In this document: positions 58,958 to 64,000 of the stretch, in pieces
Layout of the letters: each line of letters opens with the position of its first letter
Numbering within the stretch: the first letter of the stretch is position 1
From: Lentzea sp033794685
Lineage (GTDB): Bacteria; Actinomycetota; Actinomycetes; Mycobacteriales; Pseudonocardiaceae
NCBI GenBank assembly: GCA_033794685.1
Contig: JARAYZ010000001.1
Length of the DNA stretch: 64,000 bases
Reading direction: 5' to 3' (one strand)
Program-made: the position numbers and the translations under genes
The notes under the pieces: model-generated
Database searches by the model: none
What the model was told of the DNA's origin: nothing
The model's input: only the letters and a program-made list of their open reading frames with translations

Positions 58958-61840
58958 GCCCATCTGCCGGTACAGGTCATCCGCCCGGCCCCCGTGCATG
59001 CTGGCCGCGGCGTGCCGCCCGCTCTCCCGGTGGACTCGCGCGAGCCCGTCCTGCGCGTGCGCCTCCTCGACCCGGTAGCCGATCCGGGAAGCGATCGCGA
59101 GAGCGTCCTGGTGGTGTCCGGTCGCTTCGGCCGGCCTGCCGTCCGCGCGCTCCAGCGCCCCGAACACGTTGTGCGCCGTACTCAGGTGGTCGAGCGCGGC
59201 GCCGTGCCCCAGCGCGCCGAACGCGCGTTCACCGACCACGCGTGCCTCGGCGAGCTTGCCTGCGCGGCGGAGCGCGTCCGCGGTCTTGATCAACCCTCGC
59301 ATGACGTAGTGCTCGTTGCCCAGCTCTTCGGCGAGAGCCAGACCGGTGGCGAGCAACTCCAGCGCCTGATCGTGAGCACCGAGCCTGCTGTGGGCGGCGC
59401 CGAGTCCGCACAGCACCGACGCCTCCTCGCTGCGCTCCCCGATCTCCCTGCTGAGCACGAGCGCCTTGTCCAGGTGCACTCGCGCCTGTTCGGCGTCGCC
59501 GCGCACCAGGTGAGCGCGGCCGATGTTGGCGACACAGATCGCCGCCATCCGGTAGGAGTTGTTGCGCTGCAGCACAGGCAGCGCGGAACGCCCGAGTTCG
59601 AGGGACTCGTCGAACCTGCCGAGCCGATGCGCCAGCATCGCGCGCACGACGAGCGTGTCGCTCTGCCACTTCTCGTCGCCGAGTTCACACGCGAGCGCGA
59701 TGGACTGCTCCGCGTGCCCCACCCCGTCCCGATAACGCGCCTGGGCGTAGGCGACCTGCATCAGCATGTACTGCCCGCGCATCTCGGCGGTGCGGTCTCC
59801 GGTGCGCCGCATCTCGGCGAGCGCCGGCTCCTGGACGGCGACGAGGTCGTCCAGCCGGTGGGCGACGATCAGGCTGTGCCCGACGTACCTCAAGATCTCC
59901 CAGGTGTAGCGCCCGGATCCGGTGCGGGCGGCGTGCACCGCGGTGGCGACGAGGTTCTCCCGTTCCGCGGAGAACCACGCCATCGCGGCTCCCTGTTCGT
60001 CGAACGACGGCACCTTCGCGGGTTCGATGCCGATCGTCGGCGCGTCGAAGGCCCTGCCGGGCTGAACCAGGTGAGCGGCGGAATGAGCAACGCGCAGGTA
60101 GTAGTCGTGCAGCTCACCGAGGTCACCGTCTTCGCCCGCCTGCGTCCTGGCGTAGGCGCGAACGAGGTCGTGGAACGTGTACCTGCCCCGGACGCGCTGG
60201 ACGAGCAGGTGGTGGTCGAGCAGCTCTTCGAGCAGATCGCGCGCGTCGAAGAACGACACGCCGGCCAACGCGGACGCCGCGTACGCGTCGACGTCCGGCC
60301 CCGGATGCCGGCCCAGCGCGCGGAACATCTCCTGCTGCGCCGCGGTCAGATGGTCGTAGGACACCGCGAACGAGGCGACGACGTTCCGGTCGCCCGCAGC
60401 CAGTGCCGTCAACGTGCGCCGCTGTTCCCCGAGCCGCTCGACCAGGTCCGCGACAGTCCACATCGGACGATGCGCGAGTCTGGCCGCCGCGATGCGCAAC
60501 GCGAGCGGCAGCCCGCCGCACAGTTCGACGAGTGCCGTGACCGCCTCGGGCTCCGCGGCCGCACGCGCCCCGACCATGCCGCCGACCAGGTCACGCGCCG
60601 CGCCGGGCGGCAACACGTCGAGTGAGATCGACGTGGCACCGTCGAGGACCAGCCTGCGGCGGCTGGTCACGACGGTCAGGCAACCGGGCGCGCCGGTGAT
60701 CAGCGACTCCACCTGGTCGCTGCTCGCCGCGTTGTCGAGCACGACGACCGCGCGCCTGCCCGCCATCTCCGTGCGCCACGCCGTGACGCGCTGATCCACG
60801 TCGGACGGGATGCGACCGCTCGGCACACCCATGGACTGGAGCAACGTCTGGATCGCCATGTGTGCGGTGAGAGGCTCCCTGCCGGGCGTGAACCCGTGCA
60901 GGTCGAGGAAGACGCGGGCGTCCGGATAACGGTCACCCAGCCGGTGCACGGCACGCACCGCGAGTGCGGTCTTCCCGACACCGGCCATCCCGTCGATCAT
61001 GACGACCGTGCTGTGCGCGCCCACCTCGGCGAGTTCCTCGTCCCGTCCGGTGAAGTCGGGGAGGTCGAACGGCAGCGCGACGGGTGGCGCCGCGAGCGGA
61101 GGTGCCTCCTCGGTCTCGGCGACCAGCAGTGAGGGATCCGCCCGCAGGATCCTCGCGTGCGCGTCCCGCAGGTCCGCCCCGGGATCCAGTCCCAGTTCGG
61201 CGGCGAGCAACACGCGGGTGTCGTCGTAGCGGCGCAACGCGTCGGCCTGCCTGCCGCAGCGGTACAACGCGATCATCTCGAGCCGGACCAGGTTCTCCCG
61301 CAACGGATGCGCCGCCGAGAGCGAGCTCAGCTCGACGAGCACGTCCTGATGCCTGCCGGCGTCCAGCGCCGACGTCGCCCACTCCTCGGCGACGGTGAGC
61401 CGTTCGAGCTCGAGCCCGGCCCGGACGCGGCCGAGGACGTCGGTCTGTGCCGTTCCAGCGAGTGGTTCCCCCTGCCAGAGCCCGAGTGCGCGGCGCAGGT
61501 CGTCCGGTCCGGCCGCAGTGCGGGCGAGCGAGCGGAACTCGTGGAGGTCCACCGACTGCGGGATGACCTCGAGCACGTACCCGGCGGTGCGCCGCGCGAT
61601 CTCGGCACCGGAAGGACGGATGGCCTTGCGCAGCCGGGAAACGTAGTTGTGCACCAACCCTCGAGCGTCGCCCGGCAACGCCTCGCCCCACAGCGCGTCG
61701 ATCAACCGTTCGACCGTGACGACAGAGCCGGGCTCCAGGGCGAGAAGCGCGAACAGGGTCCTCTGCAACGGCGGACCGAGTGCCAATCGAGTATCGCCGT
61801 CCCACAACTCGACCCCGCCGAGAAGCACGATTCTTCCCAC
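58937..61840 (-). CDS. AfsR-like SARP regulator (HTH-BTAD-NB-ARC-TPR)
   Basis: The 967-residue product has an OmpR-type winged helix (~1-95, with LLALEPGSVVTVERLIDALW), a BTAD domain (~97-240), an NB-ARC ATPase with P-loop GMAGVGKTALA (~284-294) and VVLDNAASSDQVESL, and a C-terminal TPR region (~640-960). It is an AfsR-type activator, probably ATP-switched, that binds 11-bp direct repeats. Its likely target lies immediately downstream. GTG 61840 lies 7 nt after TAGGGT (61853-61848); TTG 61843 is a poorer fit. Divergent from the third hydrolase gene. Confidence 0.92.
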   Translation of the reverse strand: MGRIVLLGGVELWDGDTRLALGPPLQRTLFALLALEPGSVVTVERLIDALWGEALPGDARGLVHNYVSRLRKAIRPSGAEIARRTAGYVLEVIPQSVDLHEFRSLARTAAGPDDLRRALGLWQGEPLAGTAQTDVLGRVRAGLELERLTVAEEWATSALDAGRHQDVLVELSSLSAAHPLRENLVRLEMIALYRCGRQADALRRYDDTRVLLAAELGLDPGADLRDAHARILRADPSLLVAETEEAPPLAAPPVALPFDLPDFTGRDEELAEVGAHSTVVMIDGMAGVGKTALAVRAVHRLGDRYPDARVFLDLHGFTPGREPLTAHMAIQTLLQSMGVPSGRIPSDVDQRVTAWRTEMAGRRAVVVLDNAASSDQVESLITGAPGCLTVVTSRRRLVLDGATSISLDVLPPGAARDLVGGMVGARAAAEPEAVTALVELCGGLPLALRIAAARLAHRPMWTVADLVERLGEQRRTLTALAAGDRNVVASFAVSYDHLTAAQQEMFRALGRHPGPDVDAYAASALAGVSFFDARDLLEELLDHHLLVQRVRGRYTFHDLVRAYARTQAGEDGDLGELHDYYLRVAHSAAHLVQPGRAFDAPTIGIEPAKVPSFDEQGAAMAWFSAERENLVATAVHAARTGSGRYTWEILRYVGHSLIVAHRLDDLVAVQEPALAEMRRTGDRTAEMRGQYMLMQVAYAQARYRDGVGHAEQSIALACELGDEKWQSDTLVVRAMLAHRLGRFDESLELGRSALPVLQRNNSYRMAAICVANIGRAHLVRGDAEQARVHLDKALVLSREIGERSEEASVLCGLGAAHSRLGAHDQALELLATGLALAEELGNEHYVMRGLIKTADALRRAGKLAEARVVGERAFGALGHGAALDHLSTAHNVFGALERADGRPAEATGHHQDALAIASRIGYRVEEAHAQDGLARVHRESGRHAAASMHGGRADDLYRQMGVQDRLD

Positions 61841-61910
61841 CAAACGGACCCTAGGGGAGAAATGGAATGGCTGTTAGGGTCTGCTCCGAAGAAGCTGACC
61901 TGGGGGGATC

Positions 61911-63023
61911 ATGCGAGCTTTCAAGGTTTTGACGTGCGCGCTTTTGGCGGTGGGGCTGTCAGCACCCCCGCCGGCACTGGCCCTGGAACAAGGCCCGCAG
62001 GTGTGCGCGAAGCACGCGGCGAACGCCGGTTTCGGCGGTGAGCACCTCATCGAGGCGATCGCGATCGGCATGGGCGAATCGGACTGCCGTTCCTACTTCG
62101 ACGACCCGACGCCGGCCGACCAGGGCACCTGGCAGCTGCAGTACAACGCCAGCGACCCGTGGCGCAACGGGACGTACGGAAACCTGCAGGATCCGGCCTA
62201 CAACGCCCGCGCGACCCACCACATCTCCAGCGGTGGCACGAACTGGCGGCCGTGGAGCACGTACACCCAGACGTCGAGCCCGCGATATTACCGCAAGTAT
62301 CTCGACGTCTCCCGCGCCGCGGCCGCGAAGTACCTGACGTCCCGCTCCTCGTCCGACATGAACGCGAACGGGATGACGGACTTCGTGACGTTCACGCCGG
62401 GTGACGCCACCTGGCACATCCTGTTCAACGACGGCAGCGAGTACCACCGCAGTTGGGGCGGACTGCCGGAGGACCTGCCCGTGTCAGGCGACTTCAACGC
62501 GAACAACCTGTCCGACTTCACCATTTACCGGCCGTCCACCGGCACCTTCCACATCCTCTACGACAACGGCAGCCAGTACACGCGCCAATGGGGCGGGCCG
62601 GGGCATGTTCCGGTGTCGGGAGACTTCAACGGCAACGGCATGACCGACTTCGTCACTTACACGGCGTCCGACGGTTACTTCCACATCCTGTACAACGACG
62701 GTTCGCAGTACCACCGCAAGTGGGGCGGCCCCGGCCACCTCCCGGTCGCCGGCGACTTCGACGGCAACGGGATGACGGACTTCGCCACGTTCACGCCGAG
62801 CGACGGTTACTTCCACATCCTCTACAACGACGGCCGCGAGTACCACCGGCCCTGGGGTCAGAACGGTGACATCCCGGTCTCCGGCGACTTCAACGCGAAC
62901 GGGCTGTCCGACTTCACCGTCTACCGGCCGTCCACCGGCGAGTGGCACATCCTCTACGACAACGGTTCCCACTACTTCCGCGGCCGCCCATGGGGTGGCT
63001 ACGGCCACATCCCGCCGGCCTGA
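61911..63023 (+). CDS. Secreted lysozyme/transglycosylase-like protein with FG-GAP-like repeats
   Basis: The 370-residue product has a Sec signal peptide (~1-25), then a lysozyme-like domain (~30-140) with IAIGMGESDCRSYF (Glu56 a candidate catalytic residue) and DQGTWQLQYNASDPWRNG. Four to five ~46-residue repeats of the same type as in the two hydrolase genes across the SARP gene follow. ATG 61911 follows a GGGGGGA Shine-Dalgarno and TAGGGT at 61875-61880. It overlaps the next gene by one base. Peptidoglycan binding or cleavage is inferred. Confidence 0.8.
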   Translation: MRAFKVLTCALLAVGLSAPPPALALEQGPQVCAKHAANAGFGGEHLIEAIAIGMGESDCRSYFDDPTPADQGTWQLQYNASDPWRNGTYGNLQDPAYNARATHHISSGGTNWRPWSTYTQTSSPRYYRKYLDVSRAAAAKYLTSRSSSDMNANGMTDFVTFTPGDATWHILFNDGSEYHRSWGGLPEDLPVSGDFNANNLSDFTIYRPSTGTFHILYDNGSQYTRQWGGPGHVPVSGDFNGNGMTDFVTYTASDGYFHILYNDGSQYHRKWGGPGHLPVAGDFDGNGMTDFATFTPSDGYFHILYNDGREYHRPWGQNGDIPVSGDFNANGLSDFTVYRPSTGEWHILYDNGSHYFRGRPWGGYGHIPPA

Positions 63024-63433
63024 TGTTGTTGAGCGAGTTCGTCGAACGGGCCGGCGACACCGGCCTCGTGATCATGATCAAGATGGACGGACCGCGCCCG
63101 CGCAACAAGTGGACCTTGCGCATCAACAAGACGCCGTTCGTCGGCGAGCACTGGAGCGCGGGCGGCGACTTCGAGACCCTCGACGAGGGTCTCGCCTCCG
63201 CACGCAGGGCGCTGTCCGAACTTCCCGGCGACTGGTCGTGGACCGGCGAGCCGATCAGCGACGCCGCCGGGTACGCCGAACTCCTCGAGGCGATCGGCGA
63301 GACGGGCGAGCTGTTCATCGTCCAGTACAGCCTCGACCACAAGTGGGTGCTGTTCGCCGCCAAGGACAAGATCGAGGGCTTTCCGACCCTCGACGCGTGC
63401 GTCCTGGGCGGGCTCGCAAAGCTGGGCTGGTAG
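63023..63433 (+). CDS. Unknown protein coupled to the third hydrolase gene
   Basis: The 136-residue soluble protein was not recognised: MIKMDGPRPRNKWTLRINKTPFVGE at the start, then SAGGDFETLDEGLASARRAL and a C-terminal helix ending GGLAKLGW. There is no signal peptide. ATG overlaps the hydrolase TGA by one base (TGATG), so it is co-translated. A helper or immunity-like role for the secreted wall protein is possible only by position. Confidence 0.6.
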   Translation: MLLSEFVERAGDTGLVIMIKMDGPRPRNKWTLRINKTPFVGEHWSAGGDFETLDEGLASARRALSELPGDWSWTGEPISDAAGYAELLEAIGETGELFIVQYSLDHKWVLFAAKDKIEGFPTLDACVLGGLAKLGW

Positions 63434-63497
63434 GCCTCTGATCTGCAAGAACTTCGCCACTTAGGACGGGCGTCCCATTCCGCTTAGACTCCCAGCC

Positions 63498-64000
63498 ATG
63501 GCTGCTCCAACGACACTGCCGTCGGCCCTGGCTGACGCCACGCGCGACGAATCGTCGCTGCGGCGTTTCCTGCACGGGCTCCCCGGCGTCGACCAGGTCG
63601 GCGTCGAGCAACGAGCCGCGGGCCTCGGCACGCGGAGCATCAAGAAGGCCTCCAAGCTGCACGCCATCGACCTGGCGATCAGCATGGTGGACCTCACCAC
63701 GCTCGAAGGCGCGGACACGCACGGCAAGGTGCGCAGTCTCGCGGCCAAGGCGAAGCGTCCCGACCCCGAACGGCCCGACGTGCCGCGGGTCGCGGCTGTC
63801 TGCGTCTACCCGGACATGGTGAAGACCGCGGCCGACGACCTCGAAGGCACCGGCGTCAACGTCGCCAGCGTCGCGACGGCGTTCCCCAGTGGCCGCAGCA
63901 CGATGGACATCAAGCTCGCCGACACCCGGTTCGCCGTCGAGCAGGGCGCGTCCGAGGTCGACATGGTGATCGACCGCGGCGCGTTCCTCAGCGGGCGGTA
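63498..64000 (+). CDS. deoC: Deoxyribose-phosphate aldolase (partial)
   Basis: Truncated by the right edge; 167 codons are seen. Residues show AISMVDLTTLEGADTHGKV, VAAVCVYPDMV, and NVASVATAFPSGRSTMDIKLADTRFAVEQGASEVDMVID, the DeoC core; the Schiff-base Lys lies beyond the window. It splits 2-deoxyribose-5-phosphate to acetaldehyde and glyceraldehyde-3-phosphate in deoxynucleoside breakdown, fitting punA, pmmB and upp in the same region. ATG 63498 lies 7 nt after TAGACT (63485-63490). Confidence 0.92.
   Translation, partial: MAAPTTLPSALADATRDESSLRRFLHGLPGVDQVGVEQRAAGLGTRSIKKASKLHAIDLAISMVDLTTLEGADTHGKVRSLAAKAKRPDPERPDVPRVAAVCVYPDMVKTAADDLEGTGVNVASVATAFPSGRSTMDIKLADTRFAVEQGASEVDMVIDRGAFLSGR

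Noticed and set aside
61875..61880. SARP-type repeats upstream of the third hydrolase gene
   Set aside because: No 11-bp TCCAGG-like repeats are seen there; only an ordinary -10 and Shine-Dalgarno, so SARP control of this gene is not claimed.

Overview
The window is GC-rich chromosomal DNA from a high-GC actinobacterium, most likely a member of the Pseudonocardiales (a Lentzea/Saccharothrix/Amycolatopsis-like genus; the exact genus is inference). Pointers are the GTG starts, the many leaderless promoters, the mycothiol-type DinB-like protein, the ESX-associated EspG/PPE proteins, a SARP regulator, a DasR-like box, and gene order that parallels the Mycobacterium tuberculosis birA-accD5-accE5-maf-accA3 and lpdA-glpD2-amiA1/amiB1-deoD-pmmB-upp neighbourhoods. 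No rRNA, tRNA, CRISPR array or transposase was recognised.

Layout. 0-6.7 kb: partial GGDEF-like gene, a membrane-tethered ECF sigma-factor fusion, two tandem GtrA-like membrane proteins, a two-component system, and histidinol-phosphatase hisN. 6.7-10.3 kb: a four-gene operon for a WXG-type polymorphic toxin with a C-terminal TNT (NAD+ glycohydrolase-like) domain and its translationally coupled immunity candidate. 10.4-22 kb: MaoC-like dehydratase, a large nested palindrome, HMG-CoA-lyase-like enzyme, PH-domain protein, birA, acyl-CoA carboxylase subunits (accD, accE, accA), an MFS exporter, maf and a DAACS symporter. 22-27.3 kb: small regulators and an ESX-type cluster (DUF3558 lipoprotein, WXG-like, PPE-like, EspG). 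27.4-30.4 kb: lpdA and a pair of defective class F sortases around a small secreted protein. 30.4-34.7 kb: glpF-glpK divergent from glpD. 34.8-47 kb: two M20 amidohydrolases, meaB-mutB-mutA, a receptor Ser/Thr kinase, purine nucleoside phosphorylase and phosphosugar mutase. 47-53 kb: accessory stretch (methyltransferase, flavodoxin, DnaA-box cluster, MerR/aldo-keto reductase, RHH/Doc-like module, TetR, chitinase under a DasR-like box). 53-64 kb: upp, several small genes, a locus of three secreted wall hydrolases that share the same C-terminal repeat array and flank a large SARP/NB-ARC/TPR regulator, and partial deoC.

How parts fit together. BirA biotinylates the AccA biotin-carrier domain. 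AccA/AccD/AccE would convert propionyl-CoA to methylmalonyl-CoA, which MutA/MutB, protected by MeaB, interconvert with succinyl-CoA. GlpF/GlpK/GlpD form a complete glycerol uptake and oxidation route. PunA, phosphosugar mutase, Upp and DeoC form a nucleoside salvage group.

The most unusual features are: (1) the SARP-hydrolase locus, where three in-phase 11-bp repeats lie exactly 8 bp upstream of a -10 box in front of the NlpC/P60 hydrolase gene; (2) the complementary-looking sortase pair, one lacking the N-terminal half and the other the catalytic His; (3) the TNT toxin operon; (4) four perfect TTGTCCACA DnaA-type boxes within 375 bp, far from any dnaA; and (5) two large intergenic inverted repeats.
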